Shown here piece by piece: positions 52,731-60,929 of a DNA stretch of 64,000 bases (its first letter is position 1; the number at the start of each line of letters is the position of its first letter). The translations under genes were made by a program, and so were the position numbers. Under the pieces are notes generated by a model. That model searched no databases and had not been told where the DNA came from. It saw nothing but the letters and a program-made list of their open reading frames with translations. Origin of the DNA: an uncultured Solobacterium sp. (GTDB lineage: Bacteria; Bacillota_I; Bacilli_A; Erysipelotrichales; Erysipelotrichaceae); the NCBI GenBank assembly GCA_900552125.1, contig URYK01000002.1, positions 1 to 64,000 on the forward strand, read 5' to 3'.

Positions 52731-54860
52731 TCATTTCCTGAAATAATTGATTTTTAAATCATTATGAGTATACAAATTATATCTATTCCTTTCGTTGACG
52801 AATGTTAATGATGCGTCCTGTCCATCCATATTTATTTTAGCTATTTCACCAGAAATGATACCGCCCTGAATATCTGTAATTTCCACCTGCGAATATCTTG
52901 AAACATTAATTTCAGATACCTCATAGCTTCCAGCATTTATATCCTGCAACTGGATATTTTTCTGAATATATGCTCCATCCGCATCATATCTATTGTTCTT
53001 TATGTCCTCTTCTGTGAATTGAATAGATGCATAATATGTCTGTTTATCGCCTAGGTAGTCCATTCCAGATATCTTGAACAAGAATGTTGGTGTCCCATGA
53101 GCAAAATAAATATCTTCCTTTCTGATATCTTTTTTTATTGTCAGAACAGGCTTCGGAAGGAATTCCGCATAGATCTCATGATCTGCATCAATATCCGAAA
53201 ATGTATAGGATTTCGGATACTTCTTTAAGTCAACTTCTTTTCCATCTACTTTTAATCTTCTTAAGTAATATCCTTCATTCGGTTGATAAGATATCGTTCT
53301 GCTTTCTCCGGCATTGATTTTTTTCTGCGTTTCGGTAATGATCCCGCCATCTGAAGAGGTCGTAATTGTGTAGACACGTTTATACTTAACTTCTATCGTA
53401 TGATCATCATTGATATTGGAGAATGTATAGGATGATGGGTATTTTACAATATCTTCTTTTTTTCCATCAACGATAAGAGCTTCTATCACATACTTTTCTT
53501 CATCCGATGAAGAATAGCTGAATGTTCGATTTTCTGTGGCTCCGATTCCATACTGGCTTTCTATGATCGTTCCGTTTACAGCTGAAGATATGATGTTGTG
53601 GGTGATAGAGGTATAGACTGTATTGGAATTCATTGTTCCTCTATCTGTGGAGATGGAAGAATTATTTGGAATCTTATTTGCCCATCTGGATACATCATAT
53701 CCTTTTATCTTCCGACATGGGATTATAAACTTATAGCTCTTTCCATAGAAAGACGTATCAGATGTATTTTTTAAATTAAATGTTACCGTCTGATTGGACA
53801 CATTAATATCAAATAAGTTAGTAACATTCTGCTGTGCATCGTTAATTACAGAAATCGTATTTCTATCTATATTAAAACAATCTGCTACGATATCCTGAAC
53901 TTTGAAATAGGAATAATAACTTCCTCCGCTTTCCTGCGGAACAGTAGTATTGATTTCATAATTAAAGCTATCATTGCTATGAATGGTAATGTGTGATGTA
54001 CCGTCCACCTGTTCATTTATTGGTGGGGTAGAGAATTTTGTCACGGCTTCTCCAGTAAATATCCACCAATAGAAAGAACGATAGTGAGCAGGTTCAGAGA
54101 AATCTAGCTTATCATCATTTGTTCTGGCATAGGTAAAGCTGAAATAAGATGTATCTGCTAAAACTGTTGTCCAGTGTCCTTTATCATCATCGTCTGAAGC
54201 ATTGGAACCGCTGTAAACCTTATTTCCAGAAATTCCCAGTGCCGTTGAAGGATGCAAATAAACATTATTGATGCCCTGACCGTCATTGAAGATCATATAT
54301 TCCGTTGCATCCATATCCTGAAATGTATTGTGTAGCTTGATTTTATACGGGATATCAGTTCCGTGCTTATAGAAATGAAATCCCCATCTTAGTCCTTTGA
54401 ACATATAGCTTTGTGGCTGTGCTCGGATTGAATTAGTATGAAAAAAGATAGTTGGATAGGTTGGTCTACCTTTATATGTACCTGGTGTACATACTTCATC
54501 CCATCCCTCCAAAACAAGTTTCAGATCCACGATTTCGCCCTGATAAGATCCGACATTATTATATCGGACACCGACATTACCTTTTTGAGAATTGGATGTG
54601 ATACGAACGGATTGCCGATTCGTCATATCAAGCACATCGTCATTTACCGCCCAATGATCTTCTGCATAATTGGTCATTCCAAAAGGAACAGCCTGAGTCA
54701 CTCCTGGAATAAATCTTGGTGTGAAACCATATGCTGCATCCAGCATAGCACCATTGGTTACCTTGCTAATCGAAACAGCTAAAATATCTGAAAGGGGCAT
54801 AATGTTAAAGGATAAGACCAGCAGTAATATTGCAGTGAATAATTTCATTATTTTTTTCAT
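52731..54860 (-). CDS. large secreted protein with InlB-type B repeats
   Basis: The 709-residue protein has a signal peptide (cut about residue 29-30), a long beta-rich adhesin-like part (30-420), two InlB_B/Listeria-Bacteroides-type repeats (about 430-500 and 505-575, each ending with YTFSNINDDHTIEVKY-like text), and a C-terminal Cna-like domain (KDIRKEDIYF, then GSYEVSEINVSRYSQ). No LPXTG or C-terminal membrane helix is seen, so it may be bound through the other operon products. Last gene of the fibre operon. Confidence 0.75.
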   Translation of the reverse strand: MKKIMKLFTAILLLVLSFNIMPLSDILAVSISKVTNGAMLDAAYGFTPRFIPGVTQAVPFGMTNYAEDHWAVNDDVLDMTNRQSVRITSNSQKGNVGVRYNNVGSYQGEIVDLKLVLEGWDEVCTPGTYKGRPTYPTIFFHTNSIRAQPQSYMFKGLRWGFHFYKHGTDIPYKIKLHNTFQDMDATEYMIFNDGQGINNVYLHPSTALGISGNKVYSGSNASDDDDKGHWTTVLADTSYFSFTYARTNDDKLDFSEPAHYRSFYWWIFTGEAVTKFSTPPINEQVDGTSHITIHSNDSFNYEINTTVPQESGGSYYSYFKVQDIVADCFNIDRNTISVINDAQQNVTNLFDINVSNQTVTFNLKNTSDTSFYGKSYKFIIPCRKIKGYDVSRWANKIPNNSSISTDRGTMNSNTVYTSITHNIISSAVNGTIIESQYGIGATENRTFSYSSSDEEKYVIEALIVDGKKEDIVKYPSSYTFSNINDDHTIEVKYKRVYTITTSSDGGIITETQKKINAGESRTISYQPNEGYYLRRLKVDGKEVDLKKYPKSYTFSDIDADHEIYAEFLPKPVLTIKKDIRKEDIYFAHGTPTFLFKISGMDYLGDKQTYYASIQFTEEDIKNNRYDADGAYIQKNIQLQDINAGSYEVSEINVSRYSQVEITDIQGGIISGEIAKINMDGQDASLTFVNERNRYNLYTHNDLKINYFRK

Positions 54861-55372
54861 TTCGATTTCCTGCTTTCTCTTTTTTTATAACATATTATCA
54901 TGACACATATACTGCTAAGCAATATGCCTGTCAGAAGTTGCCATTGATAATTATGAACACCAGTTTTTATATTTTGATGCTCTGTAATAGTAAATTCCAG
55001 ATCCATTTCGTTTTTAAGCTGTGTATATCGATTATCCGCATCCCTGTCTATCAGAAGATCGATTCGATAATTCCTCTTTTCATTAGGAGAATAATCCTGC
55101 AACTCGATATCTTCAGCCTCTAGAGTGCTGGATGAATATATCAGCTTATCATCTTCATAGATAGAAATGGAAGTGACATCATCTAGAATATTGTCTGAAG
55201 GGTTAATGCTTAGATTAACATCTGATGGATTGCTTCTATCTAATGTATAGGAAAAGTTATAGGAAACAGTATCTCCCGCTACCATTTCACTGTTCAGTAA
55301 TATAGCTTCTTCTGCATGAATGGGTTCAAGGATCAGACATAGTGAAAAAAACATTATAAGTATCTTCTTCAT
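54857..55372 (-). CDS. surface protein with C-terminal membrane anchor
   Basis: The 171-residue protein has a signal peptide (cut about Ala20), a beta-rich extracellular part and a C-terminal membrane helix (about 143-162) with a basic KKRESRKSK tail. Not recognised by family; position suggests the membrane base or anchor of the fibre encoded by the operon. gggggtgg precedes the ATG and it overlaps the next gene by 4 bases. Confidence 0.65.
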   Translation of the reverse strand: MKKILIMFFSLCLILEPIHAEEAILLNSEMVAGDTVSYNFSYTLDRSNPSDVNLSINPSDNILDDVTSISIYEDDKLIYSSSTLEAEDIELQDYSPNEKRNYRIDLLIDRDADNRYTQLKNEMDLEFTITEHQNIKTGVHNYQWQLLTGILLSSICVMIICYKKRESRKSK

Positions 55373-55374
55373 CT

Positions 55375-55908
55375 TTATTCCACCCCCAGTATTTTTTCTA
55401 CTGAGTCCTGTATTTTTATTTCGTTCCAGGATACATTATTATTGCCATCTTGAACGGCTTCTGCAATTACTGCAATTGAAACCGCATCTCCTTCTTCTGT
55501 TTCATCGATGATATCTATCGGCATTTCGATCTGTTCAAACATCGGAATCATTTCATCAGTTCCTGCTGGAGCTGTTCCATAGTAATACCCGTCGCTATGC
55601 AGTTCCCAATTGGAGGATACAGCAATGAGTTCATCACTCAACTGACGTTTTGTCTCTTCATTTACTCTAATTTCAGCTTTCCATCGTATTCTTGATTCGG
55701 AAGCTAGATTTTCCACCATCATATTAATATCTCTGATCTGCCCAGGAACAACATAGCCGGAAGTAACCGCAGAATCGTGTAATCCTATACGTACTTCATC
55801 CGTAGCATATTGAAACCGAAAAACTGAATTATTTTCTTTTTTAGCAACTATATAAACAGTTCCGACTAAAAACAGGGCAATCAAAAGGATACAGTTTTTC
55901 TTTTTCAT
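55375..55908 (-). CDS. SipW-type exported protein, TasA-like minor subunit
   Basis: The 177-residue protein has a hydrophobic N-terminal segment (about 5-22) and the TasA-like pattern of an Asn/Val-rich beta domain (VVPGQIRDINMMVENLASESRIRWKAEIRV near 55-85). A short FRFQYATDEV segment replaces the usual FTD box after the signal region. It probably belongs to the fibre. ggaggtg precedes the ATG; it overlaps the neighbour by 4 bases. Confidence 0.6.
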   Translation of the reverse strand: MKKKNCILLIALFLVGTVYIVAKKENNSVFRFQYATDEVRIGLHDSAVTSGYVVPGQIRDINMMVENLASESRIRWKAEIRVNEETKRQLSDELIAVSSNWELHSDGYYYGTAPAGTDEMIPMFEQIEMPIDIIDETEEGDAVSIAVIAEAVQDGNNNVSWNEIKIQDSVEKILGVE

Positions 55909-56402
55909 GTATCCACCTCCCCAAAGGCATCAAATGGATTTTCAAATCCCTCCGACTGTACGCTCTCCGAATATACAATAATGTCAAAGGATTCTTTTTC
56001 ATCGCCATCTATTTTTCCGACATATATGGAATCAAATAATGCTGTCGTCGTCTTTCCAGGCTCAAGAACTTTACTGTAATACCACCAGTCTCCTTCTTTT
56101 TTCCAGTTTATATCATATTCTATGGAAACAGGTATTTCCGAATTTGATGGTTCTGCAAATACTCTGATATAGCAGGGGATACTTCCTGTGTTTTTTACGG
56201 TTACCTTTTTTCTATAACTGGTGTCTGACTGATATTTTTCAGGAGCATCAAATACTTCTTCTATTGCAATCGTATTATTGCCGAATGTAAATTTGTTTTC
56301 TTTGATTCTAGTGTCTGTTAATAATGCTGATGAGGCAGAAGTACAGAAGATAATGATTCCAAGCACTGCTATACATGCTGTAATTATCTTCTTATTCATC
56401 AT
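55905..56402 (-). CDS. SipW-dependent TasA/CalY-like protein
   Basis: The 165-residue protein has a SipW-type signal (hydrophobic 5-26 then SSALLTDTRIKENKFTFGN) and the TasA-like sequence YRKKVTVKNTGSIPCYIRVFAEPS, then LEPGKTTTALFDSI. Such proteins form amyloid-like or donor-strand fibres. It overlaps both neighbours in a tightly packed operon. Confidence 0.75.
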   Translation of the reverse strand: MMNKKIITACIAVLGIIIFCTSASSALLTDTRIKENKFTFGNNTIAIEEVFDAPEKYQSDTSYRKKVTVKNTGSIPCYIRVFAEPSNSEIPVSIEYDINWKKEGDWWYYSKVLEPGKTTTALFDSIYVGKIDGDEKESFDIIVYSESVQSEGFENPFDAFGEVDT

Positions 56403-57043
56403 TATTCACCTACTTTATGTACTGGATTCTGTGCAATAAACTTTTCATATGCTTCCTGCATCGTTCCGGTTTCTTCAGATTGAACACACATAGATTTTAC
56501 AGTGATTGTTTCTGTCTTATCTTCTAGACCCTGTGCTTCTATAAAGTTTTCAAATTGTACCTTATCAAAGAGGGTATCTGTAGTTTCTCCAGGTTCAACT
56601 GCCTGTTTGTAGCCAAATACATAAATTGCTTTACCCTCAGATGTTATATGAGATAATTCTTCCCATGACTCATTTGGAGTAAATCTAAACAATTCCGTAG
56701 CAGCCTCTGGCTTCTTTGCTCCATCTTCTCCAACTGTTACCGCATTAATCATCGGCATGTCTACTTGAATATATGCATAGAAGGCGTTCTTTCCAGTATT
56801 TTCTACTTTTGGATCTTTTTTTATTGTATTCATCGGCACGATGTTTTCAGCAATATCTGGAATTTCATTTTCATTTTCATCTGGATAGGCATCCCACTGA
56901 TCTTCATGAAGAATCGAGCGAACTGAACCTACTGTAAAAACATTGTCCTTGTTTGCCGTATCAGTGAAATATGCATAAGAAATACCTGTTCCCACAAGCA
57001 TTACTAAAGCCATAGCCGAAAGAATCTTAGTTTTTGTTTTCAT
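56402..57043 (-). CDS. TasA/CalY-family fibre protein with SipW-type signal
   Basis: The 213-residue protein has the class-typical signal (LVMLVGTGISYAYFTDTANKD), followed by NVFTVGSVRSIL and the family pattern DPKVENTGKNAFYAYIQVDMP and VEPGETTDTLFDKV. It is the likely major subunit of a surface fibre processed by the adjacent SipW-like peptidase. aaaggag precedes the ATG, and its start overlaps the peptidase gene end. Confidence 0.82.
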   Translation of the reverse strand: MKTKTKILSAMALVMLVGTGISYAYFTDTANKDNVFTVGSVRSILHEDQWDAYPDENENEIPDIAENIVPMNTIKKDPKVENTGKNAFYAYIQVDMPMINAVTVGEDGAKKPEAATELFRFTPNESWEELSHITSEGKAIYVFGYKQAVEPGETTDTLFDKVQFENFIEAQGLEDKTETITVKSMCVQSEETGTMQEAYEKFIAQNPVHKVGE

Positions 57044-57469
57044 ATATTTTTTCTCCTTTTTTTCTTTTCTTGCTTATTTTGAATATATTAGGAACAAGGA
57101 TGATAGGTACAACAAATACAAAATAGTTCTTGGCATAAATAAGTATTGTGCCAAGAAAAGGAATTGCCAAAATTACTTTTCCTTTTATATCCGTTTCTTT
57201 CACGATTCCAAGGTCAGCTGTTCTATTTGCATCTCCTTTCAGAATATATTCATCATTATTCTTCTTAACTATTCGATGCGTTACAGTCTGTCCTGCATGT
57301 GTATATGTGACTATATCACCAGGAGCAAATGAATTACTGTATCTATTTACTAGAACTATACTTCCTGTTGGAATTTTTGGTTCCATGCTTCCGCTAACAA
57401 TAACATACGGCTGAAAAAAACAGAAAAAAACAAATACTAGTAAGGTTAATAAAATTACTTTTTTTTCAT
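57027..57469 (-). CDS. sipW: SipW-like signal peptidase I, interrupted by a frameshift at an A8 tract
   Basis: From the internal ATG at 57386 the frame encodes EPKIPTGSIVLVNRY, then catalytic-type His in QTVTHRIVKK, GDANRTAD and a C-terminal membrane helix. Upstream in the same frame lie a hydrophobic helix and VIVSGS, which holds the catalytic Ser. The only start with a ribosome-binding site (aaggatgatg, ATG at 57469-57467) is in another frame: eight A residues (57466-57459) follow it and the frame stops at once. Nine A would give a 147-residue intact protein. Phase variation, slippage, sequencing error or inactivation are all possible. Confidence 0.8.
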
Positions 57470-57485
57470 ATCATCATCCTTATAC

Positions 57486-57503
57486 TGTGGCAATATTGCC
57501 ACA
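57486..57503. promoter_or_regulatory. ICE palindrome copy 9 (18-bp core exact)
   Basis: TGTGGCAATATTGCCACA lies 17 bases upstream of the sipW start codon, just ahead of its ribosome-binding site. Unlike most copies it does not touch a stop codon; it heads the fibre operon. Confidence 0.8.
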
Positions 57504-57817
57504 TTCTATTGATTTAATAGTTATAAAAGTTTCACTTTCATATAATTTCTAATTATGCCAAATTATGGTGGTCTTAATTTAAAATAATACATATTTATCT
57601 TTCTCCTTCCTATCTTGTTTCTTCCGAGATACTGTAAACTAATTAATAAATCGTATTATTAAGAAGAAAACATGATATAATAATTGTGGAAATCAAATGG
57701 TAGCCTAAACCGCTAACAGATAAAAAGAAGGGGGATATCCTCTCCTTTTTATGCGTCTGTTTAATGTTATGTATTTTTTTCTTTGTCTCTATGCTGTTCC
57801 CTTATCCAATCTAGCTA
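57504..57817. other. intergenic region with hairpin and possible plus-strand promoter
   Basis: No gene is supported. An imperfect bidirectional terminator hairpin lies at 57722-57750. A tataat at 57676-57681 on the plus strand lies ahead of it, so a short plus-strand RNA of about 65 bases is possible. The stretch around 57617-57645 resembles the -10 part of the repeated promoter in degenerate form. Confidence 0.4.
57722..57750. terminator. bidirectional hairpin terminator
   Basis: An imperfect stem centred on ggatatcc with outer aaaaag/cttttt arms carries T runs on both strands. Confidence 0.6.
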
Positions 57818-57913
57818 AAAAAGAACCTGTATAAATCAACAGGTCCTTATCTCTATTTCTTCCACGATACTATTTTAGAACATGCAATTGACAAAAAAAC
57901 CGACACATTGCAT
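57818..57913 (-). promoter_or_regulatory. repeated promoter-attenuator module, copy E
   Basis: The promoter part is identical in layout to the other copies. The hairpin keeps the GGACCTGT/ACAGGTTC stem but has a different loop (TGATTTAT). It points toward the sipW fibre operon about 350 bases away, beyond the hairpin at 57722-57750. Confidence 0.8.
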
Positions 57914-57917
57914 ATTT

Positions 57918-58445
57918 TTATAAAAAATTTTTTATCCAACTTGTATCAGCCCACATAAAATATAAGATGATCGCAATGATGAAAATATAGACTACTAGAT
58001 GTAGCTTGAGCTGTTTACTGGTGTCCTTTTTAAATAATGCTCTAAACTCATCGAATAGAAACAACACCCATATTGCACTTACACAAAACTTCAATAGACC
58101 ATCGACATACTCAAAATAAATATAGCTGAAAAAATCTTCAATAAGTTCCATTACTTTCGCTTCATTAGATGTATCCTGTGCAAATGAAAGATTGAAATTT
58201 TTTACTATGAAATAAAACATGGATAATCCAACGTATAATCGAAATTCTGAAAAGTTCTTTGATATCTCCTTATCTATTCCATCATTAGATTCAGATATCT
58301 GATTCTTTTTTTTATCTAGTCTATCTTCATCTAGGAATTTCGTTTCATTTTTTATCATTGATTTGTCTTTTCTATCCAATTCATCGATATAGTCTTCCAG
58401 TTCATCTATATATTTTGGATTTTTCATCTTTCTTCTTATTTTCAT
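57918..58445 (-). CDS. hypothetical membrane protein of the relaxase operon
   Basis: The 175-residue protein has a charged helical N-terminus (1-65) and about three membrane helices (near 70-90, 117-135 and 147-165). Not recognised. It overlaps the relaxase gene end by 44 bases, so the exact start is uncertain (ATG 58445 or Met7). It may link the relaxosome to the membrane. Confidence 0.6.
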   Translation of the reverse strand: MKIRRKMKNPKYIDELEDYIDELDRKDKSMIKNETKFLDEDRLDKKKNQISESNDGIDKEISKNFSEFRLYVGLSMFYFIVKNFNLSFAQDTSNEAKVMELIEDFFSYIYFEYVDGLLKFCVSAIWVLFLFDEFRALFKKDTSKQLKLHLVVYIFIIAIILYFMWADTSWIKNFL

Positions 58446-59958
58446 AATTTTCTAACTCCTTGATCTGCCTGTTTAGGTAAGCTATTTCAGCTTTCAGATT
58501 CAATCGTATCTTTTGCATTGGTTCGATCGTATCCTCCACGAATTTTTTCAGTTCATCATCTGATATCTCTAGCAATCCGGACAGTGATTTCTCCTGCATG
58601 AGTCGATATGTATTCTCAGCCTTTCTAAGATCGCTACCGCATTGACTCAGTTCATGTGTTAGTTCTTTTTTCTGTTCTTTATACTCATCAAGATGATAGG
58701 ACTGTTCGTTCATATACTTTTCATAAGCAATAGCATTATATTTTGTCATGACCGTTTTTGTTCTCCATTGGAAATAACGTTCCTGCCTTGCAGTTCGATA
58801 TATGGTGGATTCGTTCCATTTCTCCTTGATATTTGCTCTTGAGTACATCTTCTCTTTGATATGGTCATTTCCTCCAATCAGCAGTTCACGGATACTATCG
58901 TCCATTACGATGACATCATTTTCATGTATTCTGTTTATGATGTCATCCAACGAATATCCGTTATTGTTTTTTGGATCTACTAATTTATCACAGCGAATGA
59001 AGCTTTTATATCCTGGTGGCTTTATCCGCAGTCCTTTTCTTTTCCGTTTTCCTTTATCTTCCCAGTCAGCTTTTATTGCATCGATATCCTGCTCCTTCAG
59101 AAAAGTTCCATCTTTATCAAAGACAGGATAATGATCATCATTTAAAGAAATCTTCATAGTCTTTTTATCTTCGGTCCATTCTATAAGATTTTTAGGAACA
59201 GCGATGATGTCTGTTTTATATGGAATCCTTAGGTAGCAGCTGATCTCATCTTCTTTGATGAAGAGCTTATTATTTGCTGTAAAACTAAATTCATTCATTT
59301 CATCCTCTAATCCATCCTCTACCTGAAAACCTAAGTGCAGTAAACAGGTCTTCAGCTGTGAATAATCGGTAACCTTATCTACCAGTTCATCGAGCATCTT
59401 GCGAACGATATCTCTTTCAGTGTCTCCATGTCTGCTCATCATCCATTCATAATAAGTTCTATTCGTCTGCTTAGGGTGTTCAATAATGGATAGCCCATGC
59501 TCAATGCATAATTCATCAGAGATGGCTCGAAACTTTTTTAGATCTTTCTTCCAGTAGATATTCCAGTATGCATCATTTTTATTATTGATAGGATTTATGA
59601 TGATGTGATTGTGGATATGATTTTGATCCACATGTGTCGCTATTACGTAATCGTATTCTCCTTGTGTGAGCTGTTCAACAAATTCTTGTCCGATCCTATG
59701 TGCTTCATTTCCATCTATTTCTCCAGATGCGAACGATTGTTCTATATGATATCCGACAAGATCGGATTTTTTTCTATGATCTCTTTTTTCAATTTCAAGT
59801 TTTCTTATATCCCAGTTCAGTCCCATTGTGGAAGGTGTGGTTCCGCTGATGGAATTCCATGAAACTAGATTTCCGCCTCTTGTCTTCGCTTCATTGACTA
59901 TGTAATCAATTGCCCGCTGGACGTTTCCTCTAAGACCATGTCCTTTTACATATGCCAT
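58402..59958 (-). CDS. MOBP-type relaxase (MobA/VirD2 family)
   Basis: The 518-residue protein has an N-terminal relaxase domain with the metal-binding histidine motif HVDQNHIHNHIIIN (His109, His114, His116 and His118) and candidate catalytic tyrosines in the first 75 residues (Tyr19, Tyr70). A C-terminal coiled coil (about 415-510) follows. It nicks oriT and pilots the single strand into the recipient. It overlaps the MobC-like gene by 13 bases; gaggaag precedes the ATG. Confidence 0.92.
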   Translation of the reverse strand: MAYVKGHGLRGNVQRAIDYIVNEAKTRGGNLVSWNSISGTTPSTMGLNWDIRKLEIEKRDHRKKSDLVGYHIEQSFASGEIDGNEAHRIGQEFVEQLTQGEYDYVIATHVDQNHIHNHIIINPINNKNDAYWNIYWKKDLKKFRAISDELCIEHGLSIIEHPKQTNRTYYEWMMSRHGDTERDIVRKMLDELVDKVTDYSQLKTCLLHLGFQVEDGLEDEMNEFSFTANNKLFIKEDEISCYLRIPYKTDIIAVPKNLIEWTEDKKTMKISLNDDHYPVFDKDGTFLKEQDIDAIKADWEDKGKRKRKGLRIKPPGYKSFIRCDKLVDPKNNNGYSLDDIINRIHENDVIVMDDSIRELLIGGNDHIKEKMYSRANIKEKWNESTIYRTARQERYFQWRTKTVMTKYNAIAYEKYMNEQSYHLDEYKEQKKELTHELSQCGSDLRKAENTYRLMQEKSLSGLLEISDDELKKFVEDTIEPMQKIRLNLKAEIAYLNRQIKELENYENKKKDEKSKIYR

Positions 59959-60404
59959 TTAGTATCTTCCTCCTCTGCATCAGACTGATCCAGCAAAAAG
60001 CTATATGTTTTCCTGTTTAATACGACTTTAAATAACTCTTTATTGGCTTCATGCTTCTGCTGTAAAATTTTCTCAAACTCGCTCCTGTTCTCTAAAAGAA
60101 GATCTTCTATTTTTTTTAGTGAAGAGATGATTCCTTTGCTTTCCTGTAGAAGCTGTTCTTCATTTCCTTTAAAAACATCCATCAGTATATTTAGATTTCT
60201 AGCAATCTGATTTATATTATTTCCAACTTTATTGATGCTACGTTCCAGAGAACTATCATAATCTAAAGATATCTTATAATATTCCGGAGAATAAATCCTA
60301 TCTCGGACAAAGCTGGATGCAGAACATCCTAATTCTTCTGAAGCTTCATGGATGAATAGCTTCAGTTCTTCATCCAAACGTAGTTCGAATCTTTTATCTT
60401 TCAT
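59946..60404 (-). CDS. MobC-like relaxosome protein
   Basis: The 152-residue protein has an N-terminal ribbon-helix-helix-like part (FELRLDEELKLFIHEASEELGCSASSFVRDRI, about 5-36) and the MobC motif INKVGNNINQIARNLN (about 58-73). It binds at oriT and helps the relaxase. aggagc precedes the ATG; it overlaps both neighbours. Confidence 0.85.
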   Translation of the reverse strand: MKDKRFELRLDEELKLFIHEASEELGCSASSFVRDRIYSPEYYKISLDYDSSLERSINKVGNNINQIARNLNILMDVFKGNEEQLLQESKGIISSLKKIEDLLLENRSEFEKILQQKHEANKELFKVVLNRKTYSFLLDQSDAEEEDTKWHM

Positions 60405-60789
60405 TGAATGCTCCTATAAAATCCTTAATAAGGTCATCAAAAGTGATATCATTGATATGTGCAAGCAACCATATGCATTCCAAAACCATGGTCCTATTCT
60501 GAACGAGCGTAGAAAGTACTTCGGAGAATTTAAAATAACATTGCATACATTTAGTCACGCTCTCATCAAATTCATATTCATCTGGTTCAAATTCATTAGA
60601 GGTGATCTTTATCCCCAGTAGCCAAGCCCTGTTTATAATTTTTCTTCTGTTGTCTTCATTTTCCTCATCATACAAAGATGAAAGAATCTGAAGAAGTTCG
60701 CATCTTGCTTTTTCAAGATCATATGAACTTCCGTCATCATTCTGTTTATAGATCCTCATCATATCTCTAATAACTTTGGTCTTATTCAT
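60394..60789 (-). CDS. hypothetical protein ahead of mobC, 131 residues
   Basis: Not recognised. A soluble acidic helical protein with several cysteines (for example KCMQCYF). ATG at 60789 is chosen because gcgagg lies 9 bases upstream. First gene of the relaxase operon, behind promoter copy F; probably a relaxosome accessory or regulator. Confidence 0.65.
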   Translation of the reverse strand: MNKTKVIRDMMRIYKQNDDGSSYDLEKARCELLQILSSLYDEENEDNRRKIINRAWLLGIKITSNEFEPDEYEFDESVTKCMQCYFKFSEVLSTLVQNRTMVLECIWLLAHINDITFDDLIKDFIGAFNER

Positions 60790-60815
60790 TTCTATAACCT
60801 CGCTTTCATATGAAG

Positions 60816-60907
60816 AAAAGAACCTGTGCAATTTCCAGGTCCTTATCTCTATTTCTTCCACGATACTATTTTAGAACATGCAATTGACAAAAAAACCGAC
60901 ACACTGC
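60816..60907 (-). promoter_or_regulatory. repeated promoter-attenuator module, copy F
   Basis: Promoter part conserved (TTGTCA, 16-base spacer, TAGTAT). The leader hairpin has a 5 to 6-bp stem (acctg/caggt) with a different loop and ends in TTCTTTTC. It drives the relaxase operon. Confidence 0.8.
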
Positions 60908-60929
60908 AAATTTTTTTAAAAATTTAATT

